Shown here piece after piece: positions 25,040 through 34,431 of a stretch of DNA of 64,000 bases (its first letter is position 1; every line of letters begins with the position of its first letter). A model generated the notes under the pieces. The model did not search any database. It saw nothing but the letters and a program-made list of their open reading frames with translations, and had not been told where the DNA came from. The stretch lies in NCBI GenBank assembly GCA_963783695.1, contig CAWAOM010000002.1, forward strand, positions 186,001-250,000. Direction: 5' to 3'. The stretch is from BM003 sp963783695. Lineage in GTDB: Bacteria > Pseudomonadota > Gammaproteobacteria > Steroidobacterales > BM003. Both the position numbers and the translations under genes were made by a program.

Positions 25040-26080
25040 TCACGTTGTACGCAGGTATCGTGTCGTGGCGGTGTCGGAGATCTGCGACACTGCCTGGGTC
25101 CGCAACAGGTAGCGCAGGTGTGCCATCGTCTCGCCGAATGCAAGCAAGGTGTTGAGCGAATCGAGCTTGCGCGGAAAAAGAACGGGGATCAGATCGGCGG
25201 CGCTTTGCGGTGATTTGCAGGCTGCGAGCGCAGCGTCGAGCGCCGCGCGATGTTCGGCTTCGAGCTCGTCGAGGCGCTCGTGCAGGCCGTGAAAAAGCCG
25301 CCCGTGAGACGGCAGTACCAGCGTTTCCGCTGGCAATTCGCGAAACCGCGCAAACGACGACAGGTAGTCGTCAAGTGGGTCCGCCGCGCTGTCCTCGCTC
25401 CACAAGCTGATGTTCGGGGAGATGGTAGGCAGAACGTGATCACCGGAAATCAGGGTGGCAATCGCCTCGCAGTACAGGGCAGCATGACCGTTGGCATGGC
25501 CCGCAGTCACAATGATCTGCCATTTGTGAGCGCCAATGGTCACGAGTTCGCCGTCACGGATCGGTCGAATCTTCTCGGGAATACCCGAGATAATTCGCTT
25601 GTAGCCTTTTCCGGACAGAAACGGCGCGATGTCGTCACCGATCGACATGCCGTTCCTTTCCAGGTTGCGGCGGCGCTGGCGGGCCCGTTCGAACGGATCG
25701 ATATGACGCGGCCCCAGCGCGCTGTCGAATTCCGCATCGGTCATCCATACTTCGACATTGCAGCGCTCGGCGAGCCACGCGGCCTGGCCAAAATGATCCG
25801 GATGATGATGGGTAACGATAATGCGGCGGATCGGTATAGTGCCAAGCTGTTCCAGCAGGTCCTCCCACGCGGTAGTGACCGGGTCGATCCCCATTCCCGT
25901 GTCTACCAGTGTCCAGCCGTCATGATCCGCTATAAGCCAGACGTTGATGTGGCTGAGACCGCCGGGCACCGGCAGGCGGATCCAGCGCATCCCGGCGGGC
26001 AGATCGACCATTGCGCCGTTTTTTGGCGGGTCTGTGTCCGGGTAACGGAGTCTGGAGTTAGGTTTCCTTGGAATTGGCAT
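25040..26080 (-). CDS. MBL-fold metallo-hydrolase
   Basis: 346 residues from ATG 26080 (MPIPRKPNSRLRYPDTDPP). A longer frame to 26401 would overlap hemH and is Arg-rich, so it is rejected. Beta-lactamase-fold motifs: TLVDTGMGID, the zinc motif THHHPDHFGQAAWLAERC, TAGHANGHAALYC, and SGDHVLPTISPNIS. The C-terminal helical part (LDELEAEHRAALDAALAACK … FGETMAHLRYLL) is typical of the group called LACTB2-like or hydroxyacylglutathione hydrolase-like. The substrate is unknown; it could be a thioester given nearby CoA-handling genes (inference). Confidence 0.9.
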   Translation of the reverse strand: MPIPRKPNSRLRYPDTDPPKNGAMVDLPAGMRWIRLPVPGGLSHINVWLIADHDGWTLVDTGMGIDPVTTAWEDLLEQLGTIPIRRIIVTHHHPDHFGQAAWLAERCNVEVWMTDAEFDSALGPRHIDPFERARQRRRNLERNGMSIGDDIAPFLSGKGYKRIISGIPEKIRPIRDGELVTIGAHKWQIIVTAGHANGHAALYCEAIATLISGDHVLPTISPNISLWSEDSAADPLDDYLSSFARFRELPAETLVLPSHGRLFHGLHERLDELEAEHRAALDAALAACKSPQSAADLIPVLFPRKLDSLNTLLAFGETMAHLRYLLRTQAVSQISDTATTRYLRTT

Positions 26081-26142
26081 CGCGGGTATCCGGTGGCTGA
26101 CGCTGGAGAGCCGCAGTCGCGGCCGGGATGACGCCTGTGGCG

Positions 26143-27246
26143 TTACTGTTTGGCGCCGAGCGCAATCGCGCGTTGCGCACTGAGCTTTCGCTCCGCTGAC
26201 CGTTCGTCTCCCGCCGCGAGATCCGGCCAGCCCTGGCAGTGTCTCAGCGCCAGATCGACAAGGAAGGAAATATGATCGTTGCGATCGTTCAACGCAGGCA
26301 CATAATTGAGCGTTTCGCCGCCGGCTTCTTCGAATATTTCGCCGTTTTGCATCGCGATCTCTTCGAGCGTTTCTAGGCAGTCGGCGGAAAACCCGGGACA
26401 CGCGACATCGAGCGAGCGGATGCCTTCGCGCCCGAGTCGCGCCACGGTCTCATCGGTGTAGGGACGCAACCACTCCTCGCGGCCCACGCGCGACTGGAAA
26501 CTCAGTATCCAGTCGCCATCGTCCAGGCCGAGTTTCGCTGCAAGCAGGCGCGCCGTCTTGTGACAATGACAGTGGTAAGGATCGCCGCTTAGCAGGTAGC
26601 GGTGCGGCAGTCCGTGGAACGAGAACAGCAGGCGCTGGGCACGGCCGTTGTTTTGCCAATGTTCGCGGATACTCGCCGCAAGCGCTTCGATATAGCCGTG
26701 TTCATCGTGGTACTGGTTGATGAAACGCAGTTCCGGCAGCCAGCGCGTGCGCTGCAAATCGGCGGCGATGGCGTCGAATACCGAGGCGGTGGTGGACGCT
26801 GAATACTGCGGATAGAGCGGAAGGACCAAAAGCCGGCGCACGGCCTTCGCGCGTAACTCCGCGAGCGCACTGGCGATCGACGGATTGCCGTAACGCATGC
26901 CGAGCGCTACCGGAATGTCATGCCCCATGCGTTCGCCGAGCTCATGTTGAAAAGCGGCATGCTGGCGTTTCGAGATGCTGAGCAGTGGCGAGCCCTCTTC
27001 GCTCCATACCTTTGCATAGGCCTCTGCCGATTTGCGCGGGCGGATACGGAGTATGACGCCATGCAGGATCAGCCACCACAGCGGCCGCGCTACCTCGATG
27101 ACACGAGGATCCCACAGAAACTCCGCCAGGTAACGCCGCACAGAGGCCGTATCCGGGGCGTCCGGTGTGCCGAGATTGACCAGCAAAATGCCGGTTTTCT
27201 CGTCCGTGCCGTGCTTGTAATCCGCTTCGCCGAGATAGCGTGTCAT
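26143..27246 (-). CDS. hemH: Ferrochelatase
   Basis: Inserts Fe2+ into protoporphyrin IX, the last haem step. 367 residues from ATG 27246 (MTRYLGEADYKHG). Seen: GILLVNLGTPDAPDTASVRRYL, LPLYPQYSASTTASVFD, the catalytic-His signature LLFSFHGLPHRYLLSGDPY, SFQSRVGREEWLRPYT and VACPGFSADCLETLEEI. CHCHKTARLL adds two Cys near the active-site motif. The ATG at 27315 would add an unconserved leader. It is followed 62 bases later by the metallo-hydrolase gene. Confidence 0.96.
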   Translation of the reverse strand: MTRYLGEADYKHGTDEKTGILLVNLGTPDAPDTASVRRYLAEFLWDPRVIEVARPLWWLILHGVILRIRPRKSAEAYAKVWSEEGSPLLSISKRQHAAFQHELGERMGHDIPVALGMRYGNPSIASALAELRAKAVRRLLVLPLYPQYSASTTASVFDAIAADLQRTRWLPELRFINQYHDEHGYIEALAASIREHWQNNGRAQRLLFSFHGLPHRYLLSGDPYHCHCHKTARLLAAKLGLDDGDWILSFQSRVGREEWLRPYTDETVARLGREGIRSLDVACPGFSADCLETLEEIAMQNGEIFEEAGGETLNYVPALNDRNDHISFLVDLALRHCQGWPDLAAGDERSAERKLSAQRAIALGAKQ

Positions 27247-27372
27247 GATTGGCTCCGTGCCGGGGTGGTGCAACCTTACCTGAAGCAACTGGTGCCACCA
27301 ACACGTGGGCGGCACTCTAGTTGATAGACTTGCTGCCGGTTTCGTTTATGCAGGTTAGCCGGATTCGACACG

Positions 27373-27903
27373 ATGAACGAACACAATGACGAAGCAGTAC
27401 CGCCCTCAAGGTGGGCATTCATTCGCGACGTTGCGGTCTTCCAGGGCAAGCTGGTCATCGACGGTCTGCGCGACCTGGTGCTGGTGCCGCTGTCGCTAGC
27501 GGCTGCCATCATTGGAATGCTGGCCGAACCGAAAGACCCGGGAAAGAAATTTTACCGGGTCGTTGCGTTCGGCCGTCGCAGCGACCGCTGGATCAATCTG
27601 TTCGGAGCCGCCCGTTCGTCACACCCGGAAGAATTTACCGACGAAGACGCCGATCACGGCATTGATGATCTGGTTGCCAGGCTGGAGCTGCGAATCGTCG
27701 AGCAGAACGCGCGTGGCGGCATCACCGCTCAGGCCCGCCGCGCCGTTGACGGTGCCCTCGACCGCCTCACCGCCACGATTGGCAAGGCAAACAGGCATAG
27801 CCCGGGCGAAAGCGGCGACGCCGATAACAGTGGAAACTCGTCGCCCGGGAACCACGATGCCGATAACAGTCGAAAGTCGTCGCCCGGGAACCGCGGCGCC
27901 TAG
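27373..27903 (+). CDS. Hypothetical protein with repeated Ser/Asp/Gly tail
   Basis: 176 residues, no family recognised. A hydrophobic segment near residues 30–51 (LVLVPLSLAAAIIGMLAE) suggests membrane association, followed by KKFYRVVAFGRRSDRWINLFG and an acidic helix-rich part. The last ~30 residues are low complexity, built from two copies of a 39-base repeat (SSPGN…DADNS). Divergent from hemH; the stop codon overlaps the AGCS-symporter stop on the other strand by 4 bases. Confidence 0.72.
   Translation: MNEHNDEAVPPSRWAFIRDVAVFQGKLVIDGLRDLVLVPLSLAAAIIGMLAEPKDPGKKFYRVVAFGRRSDRWINLFGAARSSHPEEFTDEDADHGIDDLVARLELRIVEQNARGGITAQARRAVDGALDRLTATIGKANRHSPGESGDADNSGNSSPGNHDADNSRKSSPGNRGA
27817..27894 (+). 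repeat. Two tandem 39-base repeats within the hypothetical gene
   Basis: Copies at 27817–27855 and 27856–27894 differ at only a few positions, and each encodes (D)ADNS..SSPGN(H/R). The six codons before them (SPGESG) look like a partial third copy. In-frame length (13 codons) means copy number can change without breaking the frame. Confidence 0.85.
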
Positions 27904-29627
27904 TCGACATCGCGTCCGCTGATCAGGTCCTCGAGGCTCGGTGCCGCATGCCCGGGACCCATTCGCCCGCTTTTCAGGCGCTCAACGTAGTTGCGGTATG
28001 CTCGCATCGCCTGACTCGCAAAAATCCAGATGATCGGGAGGTTGCCAAGCAGCATCACTCCGGTACCGATACCGGTCAGGTTGTCGAGCTCGGTTGCGGT
28101 TTTTACGATTCCCGATGTCGCGACGACGATCAGCAGGCAATACACTAGCTTGTAAATCATTATCGATTTTTCGCCGGCCAGGAACACCATTCCCTGTTCG
28201 CCGTAATAACTCCACGAGATCATCGTCGAAACGGCGAACAGCCAGACTGCGATCGTGACCAGCCATTTGCCGAGTCCGGGTGTCACTGAATCGAAGGCGC
28301 GCGCGGTAAGCGTGGCGCCAACCAGCGATGCATAAAGACCCGGGTCGTCGACGCGCGGACGTTCGGCACTCTCGAAATCGTTCCATTCGACGATCGGTCG
28401 ATCTTCCGCGTCGTATCTGATCGTGCCGCTAAGGCGATGGAGACGGTTACCGCTCTGCTCATTTTTGTGCGCATTTACGATCATGTAGACTGCCTCGCCG
28501 TCGCTCCAGGTCACCCCGCGAGCAGACGGCGCCGCAATGGTCTCCAGGCTCCAGTGGCCATCGATGTCGGTCTGCACCACTGCCGGCGGGGTCGGGAAAT
28601 TGACCTCGGCGCCGCGGTTCCACACACCGGTGGAAAGAATAACCAGAGCGGTAAAAGTGCAAACGACCAGCGTATCGATAAACGGTTCCAGCCCGGCGAC
28701 GATACCCTCGCGCACCGGTTCGTCGGTTTTGGCCGCCGAGTGGGCGATCGGCGACGAGCCCTGACCCGCCTCGTTGGAAAACAGCGCACGCTTCATGCCG
28801 TAGAGGAAGGCATAACCCATCGTGCCGCCGATAAAGGCACCGCTGGCCTCCGATCCGGAGAATGCCGACGTAACAATGAGTTTCAGCATCGGCAGCAACA
28901 GGTCGATATTGACGGCCAGTACGTAAGTGCCGGCGAGCAGGTACAGCGCCACCATCAACGGGACCAGCCGGCCGGCGACGGCGCCGATCCGCTTGATGCC
29001 GCCGATAATCACGGCGGCCACGATCAACGCGAGAATGATGCCGGTAGCAACGCTGGGGATACCGAAATATTCCTGGGTGATCTCGCCGACGTTCCATGCC
29101 TGGAACATGTTTCCGCCGGTGACCGTCGAGACCAGTAGGGTGATACAGAAAACGACGCCGATAAATCGCCCAACTCCCTTCAGCGAGGGGTTCAGGCGTG
29201 GCAGGCCCTTGCTGACGACCCACATTGGGCCGCCATGCGGATTGTCGGGGTCGTCGGTGTTGCGATAGAGCATCGACAGCGTGACCTCGGTCAGCTTGAT
29301 CGACATGCCAAAGAAACCGACGATCCACATCCAGAAAACGGCGCCGGGTCCGCCAAGCGCGATCGCGAGCGCGACACCGCCGATATTACCCAGACCGACT
29401 GTCGCCGACAGCGCCGCGGAGAGCGCCTGGAAGTGGTTGATCGCGCCGGGATCGTCCGGATCATCGTAATGGCCACGGATGATCTTCCAGCCGTGGGTCA
29501 ACGCAACACCCTGGCTGAAGCGGCTCCAGATTGTCAGCACGATGCCGGTTCCGAGCAGCACAAAAAGCACCACGTTGTGCCACAGGATATTGTTCATCGT
29601 CGCCATGACGTCGTTCAGTGAGTCCAT
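27900..29627 (-). CDS. AGCS family Na+:alanine/glycine symporter with inserted soluble domain
   Basis: 575 residues, longer than the usual 450–500. AGCS motifs are clear: HFQALSAALSATVGLGNIGGVALAIALGGPGAVFWMW, GGPMWVVSKGL, and MKRALFSNEAGQGSSPIAHSAAKT. It should import alanine or glycine with sodium. Between the helix ending ALVILSTGVWN (about residue 335) and WLVTIAVWLFAVSTMISWSYYGEQ (about 450) lies an extra ~100 residues with beta character (DIDGHWSLETIAAPS … GTIRYDAEDRPIVEWNDF), probably on the outside. No start ambiguity: ATG 29627. Confidence 0.92.
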   Translation of the reverse strand: MDSLNDVMATMNNILWHNVVLFVLLGTGIVLTIWSRFSQGVALTHGWKIIRGHYDDPDDPGAINHFQALSAALSATVGLGNIGGVALAIALGGPGAVFWMWIVGFFGMSIKLTEVTLSMLYRNTDDPDNPHGGPMWVVSKGLPRLNPSLKGVGRFIGVVFCITLLVSTVTGGNMFQAWNVGEITQEYFGIPSVATGIILALIVAAVIIGGIKRIGAVAGRLVPLMVALYLLAGTYVLAVNIDLLLPMLKLIVTSAFSGSEASGAFIGGTMGYAFLYGMKRALFSNEAGQGSSPIAHSAAKTDEPVREGIVAGLEPFIDTLVVCTFTALVILSTGVWNRGAEVNFPTPPAVVQTDIDGHWSLETIAAPSARGVTWSDGEAVYMIVNAHKNEQSGNRLHRLSGTIRYDAEDRPIVEWNDFESAERPRVDDPGLYASLVGATLTARAFDSVTPGLGKWLVTIAVWLFAVSTMISWSYYGEQGMVFLAGEKSIMIYKLVYCLLIVVATSGIVKTATELDNLTGIGTGVMLLGNLPIIWIFASQAMRAYRNYVERLKSGRMGPGHAAPSLEDLISGRDVD

Positions 29628-29724
29628 CTATTGCAGACCTTTTTGTTGTATGTGCGTGGTTTGAACAAGATCGCCACGGCTTCGTGGCTGCGCCAACTGG
29701 CGCACACTGCAGTCTGGCTGACGA

Positions 29725-31014
29725 TCAGGCCGCCTCGAGAATAGCAGTGACGCCCATGCCCCCGGCGGTACAAACGGAAATCAACGCGCGTCCTTCGCCG
29801 CGTTCGGCCAGCAGCTTGGCCGCATTGGCCAGTACACGGGCGCCGGTTGCGGCGAACGGGTGTCCCATCGCCAGGCTGCCCCCCTTTACGTTCAGTTTGG
29901 CGCGATCGATGCTGCCCAACGGCGCTTCGCGACCGAGACGATCCTTGCAGAACTCCGCGGATTCCCAGGCTTTTAGCGTGGCGAGGACCTGCGCGGCAAA
30001 AGCCTCGTGGATTTCGTAGATATCGAAATCCTGCAACGACAGACCGGCATCGGCGAGCATTCGCGATACCGCGAATGCGGGGGCCATCAACAGCCCGTCG
30101 CGATCGCGCCCGGCAAAATCGACCGCCGCCGCCTTGCCATAGCGGAGGTAAGCCTGGACCGGAATCTGCCGTTCGCGGGCCCAGTCTTCCGCTGCCAGCA
30201 GCACGGCCGCGGCGCCGTCGGTCAGCGGCGTGCTGTTGGCCGCCGTCATGGTTCCGCCGGCGCTACGATCGAAAACCGGCTTCAGTTTGGCCAGCCGTTC
30301 GAGGCTGGTGTCGCGACGCATGTTGTTGTCTTCGGAAAGGCCCTCGAACGGTGTTATCAGGTCGGAGTAAAAACCCTCGTCGTACGCTGCGGCGGCTTTC
30401 TGGTGGCTCTCGAAGGCGAGCTGGTCCTGGTCGGCGCGGGTGATGCCCCAGGCCTTTGCGGTCAGTTCCGTACTTGCACCCATCGATAACCCGGTACGCG
30501 GTTCGTTGACCCCGGGCAGCACCGGTTTAAAGTGCCCCGGCCGCAACCTGAGCCAGGGCTTCATCCGCTCTCCGGTGCTGCGGCCGCGGAAGCTCTCCAG
30601 CAGAATCTGCTGGTAGGCGTCCGGGTAGACAATCGGGATATCGCTGATGGTATCGCTGCCACCGGCCATGCCAGCATCGATCTGGCCGAGCGCGATTTTG
30701 TTACCGACCAGGATCGCCGCTTCCAGCGCGGTGCCGCAGGCACGTTGCAGGTCCAGTCCCGGGGTCTCCGGCGACAAACCGCAGCCGAGAACGGATTCGC
30801 GACAGAGATTAAAGTCGCGCGAGTGTTTCATGACCGCGCCCGCCGCGACCTCGTCGAGGCGAACCCCGTGCAGGTCAAACCTGTCGACGACACCGCGGAA
30901 CGCGGCGGTCAACATCGCCTGGTTGCCGACTCTGGCGTAAGCCGTATGCGCTCTTGCGAAGGGGATTCGGCTGCCGCCGAGGATTGCTACGCGTTTTGCT
31001 TCACCAACGATCAT
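29725..31014 (-). CDS. Acetyl-CoA C-acyltransferase (thiolase)
   Basis: 429 residues from ATG 31014 (MIVGEAKRVAILGGSRIPFAR). Thiolase features: nucleophilic Cys in LQRACGTALEAAI, IYEIHEAFAAQVLATLKAW (active-site His), GGSLAMGHPFAATGARV, and second Cys in SVCTAGGMGVTAIL. This is close to FadI-type 3-ketoacyl-CoA thiolases of beta-oxidation, but no fadJ partner lies next to it, so a degradative or biosynthetic role is not settled. Downstream of it, 97 bases away on the same strand, is the symporter gene. Confidence 0.93.
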   Translation of the reverse strand: MIVGEAKRVAILGGSRIPFARAHTAYARVGNQAMLTAAFRGVVDRFDLHGVRLDEVAAGAVMKHSRDFNLCRESVLGCGLSPETPGLDLQRACGTALEAAILVGNKIALGQIDAGMAGGSDTISDIPIVYPDAYQQILLESFRGRSTGERMKPWLRLRPGHFKPVLPGVNEPRTGLSMGASTELTAKAWGITRADQDQLAFESHQKAAAAYDEGFYSDLITPFEGLSEDNNMRRDTSLERLAKLKPVFDRSAGGTMTAANSTPLTDGAAAVLLAAEDWARERQIPVQAYLRYGKAAAVDFAGRDRDGLLMAPAFAVSRMLADAGLSLQDFDIYEIHEAFAAQVLATLKAWESAEFCKDRLGREAPLGSIDRAKLNVKGGSLAMGHPFAATGARVLANAAKLLAERGEGRALISVCTAGGMGVTAILEAA

Positions 31015-31080
31015 ATTCGGCCTCCAGGCCGGCAAATAGGCAGGGCTCTGCGGGCGCTCGATACTAGCACAGGCTGTTTT

Positions 31081-31758
31081 TTACCGACCCTGGCCCTCGC
31101 CCCGCTGCCGTGCCTCGCGGCGCAGGGGCGAATAACGCAGTTCGATACATCCGGCCAGCACCAGGCAATAGCCGAGCAGTTCGGTCATTTCCTCAGCGGC
31201 GAGTTTGGCGATGCGCTGATAGTCGTCCGCCAACAGCGCCGTCCACAGGTCGGTCTGACCAAAAACTCGCGAGAACCCGAGCAGCACCAAAAGTCCTGCA
31301 AACAGCAATCCGAACGCCGCGCTGGTGGCCAGCGCATGACCCTGGCGCCGCAGCTCTGGGCGGTTTCGCCACGCCACGTATCCGAGGCAAACAGCAACCA
31401 GGGCTGCGGGAAGACGCCAGGTGCCCCACGGCAGCCACTGGTCAATGAAGTAGTCCTGTTCGCGAACCAGCATCAGCAGCAGAAAAAGAGCGGCAACAGT
31501 CGTCAGTGGCCGGGTCAGCGGCAAGGATGCGGCGTACCACCCGGTCACCAGGATACTGGCAAGCAGCAACGCCGTTTGCAGCAGCTCTACCGCAGAGAAC
31601 TCACTGGTGCCGAAAACGTCCGTGGGTTTGGGGCGGACGAACAACGCCAGTGCGTCATCGCCTGTCCCGGCAATCATCACCAGTGCCTGGAACAGCAGCA
31701 ATATCAGGATGCCATAACCTAGAAATCTGACAGCCGTGCGGCTGTGCCATTGCAACAT
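31081..31758 (-). CDS. Integral membrane protein of unknown function
   Basis: 225 residues from ATG 31758 (MLQWHSRTAVRFLGYGILILLLFQALVMIAG). About six hydrophobic helices (for example LLQTALLLASILVTGWYAA, LTTVAALFLLLMLV, LPAALVAVCLGYVAW, AAFGLLFAGLLVLLGFSRVFG, MTELLGYCLVLAGCIEL). No family recognised. It begins 31 bases after the TonB-dependent receptor stop codon, so it is probably the last gene of the FecI/FecR/receptor operon. Confidence 0.75.
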   Translation of the reverse strand: MLQWHSRTAVRFLGYGILILLLFQALVMIAGTGDDALALFVRPKPTDVFGTSEFSAVELLQTALLLASILVTGWYAASLPLTRPLTTVAALFLLLMLVREQDYFIDQWLPWGTWRLPAALVAVCLGYVAWRNRPELRRQGHALATSAAFGLLFAGLLVLLGFSRVFGQTDLWTALLADDYQRIAKLAAEEMTELLGYCLVLAGCIELRYSPLRREARQRGEGQGR

Positions 31759-31789
31759 CGCCGTGCCTCGCCCGATTGAATGCGGAGTA

Positions 31790-34366
31790 TCAGAAACGCC
31801 AGACGAGGCCGAGCGAGGCAAAGATGGGCAGGTATTTGGTGGATTCCGTGTCCAGCTGCAACGGCCCGTCCTCGTCATCGACATCGTATTGGATGCAGCA
31901 CTCGTTGTTCCAGTCGAAGACGTTGGCGACCTCGAGGAAAAGCGTCGCAGAACTGCGCTGGAACACCAGTTCCCGCGCTATCCGGATATCCACCGATTTG
32001 AAATCGCCGAGGCGTGTACTGTTTCTCGGTCCGGTGCCGACGATGACTTGCGGCTCTTCCGCAACCAGCTCGATCGGAGTCGTCGGCCAGCCGCTATGGA
32101 AATCGCCGGCAATGCTGAATTCCCAGTATCCGAGGCCCATCACCATCCCGCCGCGCAACGCCTGCTGCTGGTCCCAGGCACGGCGTATATTGCCGCGGTC
32201 GAATCGGTCTTTCACGGTAGACCAGGTATAAGTGACCCACCAGTCGAGCCAGGTCGAATGCTTGCCCCATAAAGATGTTTCTATGCCCCGTGCCCGGGCG
32301 CTGTCCGGGTCGATGCGCACCCGGTCGGGGGTCAGCTCGGGCAGCAGGACCAGCGGGTTGAGAAAATTCTCGTAACGCGGCCGCAGGTCGTCCATGTCCT
32401 TGTCATACGCTTCGACCCGCAACACGATGTCCCTGGGCAGGGTCTGCTCGACGCTAAGTACCAGGTGATCCGAGCGTTGCGCGTCGTCGAATTCCACCAC
32501 GCCGTCGGAGACCTGCAATTCGTTGATGCTTTGAGACTGGTAAAAGCGGCCCCAGCTGGCCCGCAGCTCAGTGGAGTCGGTAAGTCCGTACATCAGGCCG
32601 AGGCGCGGGCTGAACTGGCTGTCGCTGTTGGCGCCGAGCGTTTGCCGATCCCAGCGCAAACCGGCGTCGGCCGCGAGTTTATCCGTGAGCCCGATCTGGG
32701 CACGGGTGTACAACCCGTACTGGTAACCATCGGGACGGGTCCGGATGTCGCGTTCGCGTTCGGGTTCGAGACTGGCGCCGGGAGTCAGGAACACCAGCTC
32801 AAACCCGGCAGCGTCCTGGTAATCGTATTTGCCCTCTTGCTGGCGCAGTTCACCGCCGAACTCCAGACGCAGGTTGTCCGCCGCCCGCCAGCTCAGCTCC
32901 GATTGCAATGAGTTGATGGTGAAGTTGCGGTCGTCATTGAGCCAGCCGTGGCTGACGCCCTCTTTCTCGGCGGTGCCGCTGCGTTTGCTGTCGAGTTCCG
33001 CGCGCGAGGCGATCGTGTGCCCGGAGACATCGTCGCTCAGGTCGTAGTCGAGCCGCAGCCAGTAGTAATAGTCGTCGTAGTCGGCGTCGGCATCCTCTTC
33101 TTCGTCGGGGTCCTTCAGATTGATGTCGTCACCGAAATACAGGAAGTGGGCCGAGGCGCGCAGCCGGTCCGTGACCTGGTAGCCAAGCCGGGTGTAGACA
33201 TCGACATAGCGCGGATCGCCGAGGTCAGAGTCGACGGCATCGAGTAACAGATTGAGATTGCCGCGGCGCGCGGAGACGAGCCAGTCGCCGCGGCCGCCGT
33301 CGAGCGGCCCGGCGCTGAGAATCGATGCGTTGAAAAAACTCAGGCCCAGTTCGTTTATCCGGGACGCGCTGGGATCGAGCGTGCCGATGTCGATGACACC
33401 GCTCATGCGGTCGCCGAAGGTGGCGGGGAAACCGCCGGTATAAACATCGAGGCTGCTGACGATACGGGGATCGATGGTGCTGAATACGCTCTGGAAGTCC
33501 TTCAGATGAAACGGGTCGAACAGTCGCAGCCCGTCGAATTGCACCAGCGACTCGTCGGTCTCGCCGCCGCGGATATTGGATTTCGCGGTGACGCTGTTAT
33601 TGGCCGTTCCGGGGAGCCGGTTGACGGAGCGCAGCGGGTCGTCACCGAGATCCGGCAGTTTTTCGATGTCTTCAATGGTGAGGAATCGGTGCGATGGTGG
33701 AATCCTGCGGTCGATTTGGTAGCGGCTCGCGTTGACGACCATCGTGCCGAGTTCCCTGATCTCCGGCGTTTTTACGTCAATCAGTGCGACCGAGGTCTTG
33801 CCCGGCTCGACATCGGCAACGACGGTTGTGATTAACGCTCGCTCGGACTGGTTGACCTTGACGACATAGGAGCCGGGGGCGAGGGCACTGAAGCTGAAAT
33901 GTCCTCCGAGCGACGTCTTCGTGGCCAGCCGCTGGCCGATAATCGAGACATCCGCGCCGCTGACGCGGTTGCCGGAATCGGTTTCCGTGACGATGCCGAG
34001 CAGGTCCCCGGTGTGATCCGGCGCGGATGCCGCACGCCGGGTAATCAGCAGGCTGTCGTGCGGCCCGCGCTCCACCGCCAGCGAGTAGGGGGAGACGATC
34101 CGGGCAAGGAGGTCGGCCGCGTCGCCGCCGCCCGGTTCGCCGCGCACGCTCATCCATGGTGCCACGAGATCGCTGCTGTAGTAGATGGCGATTCCATGCC
34201 GCGCCTCGATCAGAGTAATCGCGCGCTGCAGCGATTTTCCGCGCAGCGCTGGCGCGGTTTCTGCATGGGCCGGGAGACCGCAAAGAGAGGCGCCCGCCAG
34301 TGCCAGCAGGCACAGCAGTGTCATGCGGCGGCGAGCCTCGCCGGGCCTCGCTATGCGCTTCGCCAT
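31790..34366 (-). CDS. TonB-dependent receptor with N-terminal STN signalling domain
   Basis: 858 residues. Signal peptide (LLCLLALAGASLCGLPAHA), STN domain (about 40–115: LRGKSLQRAITLIEARHGIAIYYS), a carboxypeptidase-regulatory-like Ig domain (GIVTETDSGNRVSGADVSIIGQ), plug (DPLRSVNRLPG … NIRGGETDESLVQFDGLRLFDPFH) and a C-terminal barrel ending in Phe (LGLVWRF). Outer-membrane receptor that both imports a ligand and, through STN, signals to a FecR-type anti-sigma factor. The sigma factor and FecR genes lie just upstream, as in fec systems. The ligand is not predictable from the sequence. Confidence 0.92.
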   Translation of the reverse strand: MAKRIARPGEARRRMTLLCLLALAGASLCGLPAHAETAPALRGKSLQRAITLIEARHGIAIYYSSDLVAPWMSVRGEPGGGDAADLLARIVSPYSLAVERGPHDSLLITRRAASAPDHTGDLLGIVTETDSGNRVSGADVSIIGQRLATKTSLGGHFSFSALAPGSYVVKVNQSERALITTVVADVEPGKTSVALIDVKTPEIRELGTMVVNASRYQIDRRIPPSHRFLTIEDIEKLPDLGDDPLRSVNRLPGTANNSVTAKSNIRGGETDESLVQFDGLRLFDPFHLKDFQSVFSTIDPRIVSSLDVYTGGFPATFGDRMSGVIDIGTLDPSASRINELGLSFFNASILSAGPLDGGRGDWLVSARRGNLNLLLDAVDSDLGDPRYVDVYTRLGYQVTDRLRASAHFLYFGDDINLKDPDEEEDADADYDDYYYWLRLDYDLSDDVSGHTIASRAELDSKRSGTAEKEGVSHGWLNDDRNFTINSLQSELSWRAADNLRLEFGGELRQQEGKYDYQDAAGFELVFLTPGASLEPERERDIRTRPDGYQYGLYTRAQIGLTDKLAADAGLRWDRQTLGANSDSQFSPRLGLMYGLTDSTELRASWGRFYQSQSINELQVSDGVVEFDDAQRSDHLVLSVEQTLPRDIVLRVEAYDKDMDDLRPRYENFLNPLVLLPELTPDRVRIDPDSARARGIETSLWGKHSTWLDWWVTYTWSTVKDRFDRGNIRRAWDQQQALRGGMVMGLGYWEFSIAGDFHSGWPTTPIELVAEEPQVIVGTGPRNSTRLGDFKSVDIRIARELVFQRSSATLFLEVANVFDWNNECCIQYDVDDEDGPLQLDTESTKYLPIFASLGLVWRF

Positions 34367-34431
34367 AAGCGAATCAACCTGATGAACACAATCATTTCCT
34401 GCCGCGGCAGTTTAGCAGCAGGGCTCTGTTT

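Noticed and set aside
26081..26401. N-terminal extension of the metallo-hydrolase to 26401
   Set aside because: Overlaps hemH, is Arg-rich, and the ATG at 26080 gives a normal family start.
28459..31722. Long open frames opposite or in another frame of the AGCS symporter and thiolase genes
   Set aside because: Arg-rich, no motifs, and fully explained by the conserved genes.
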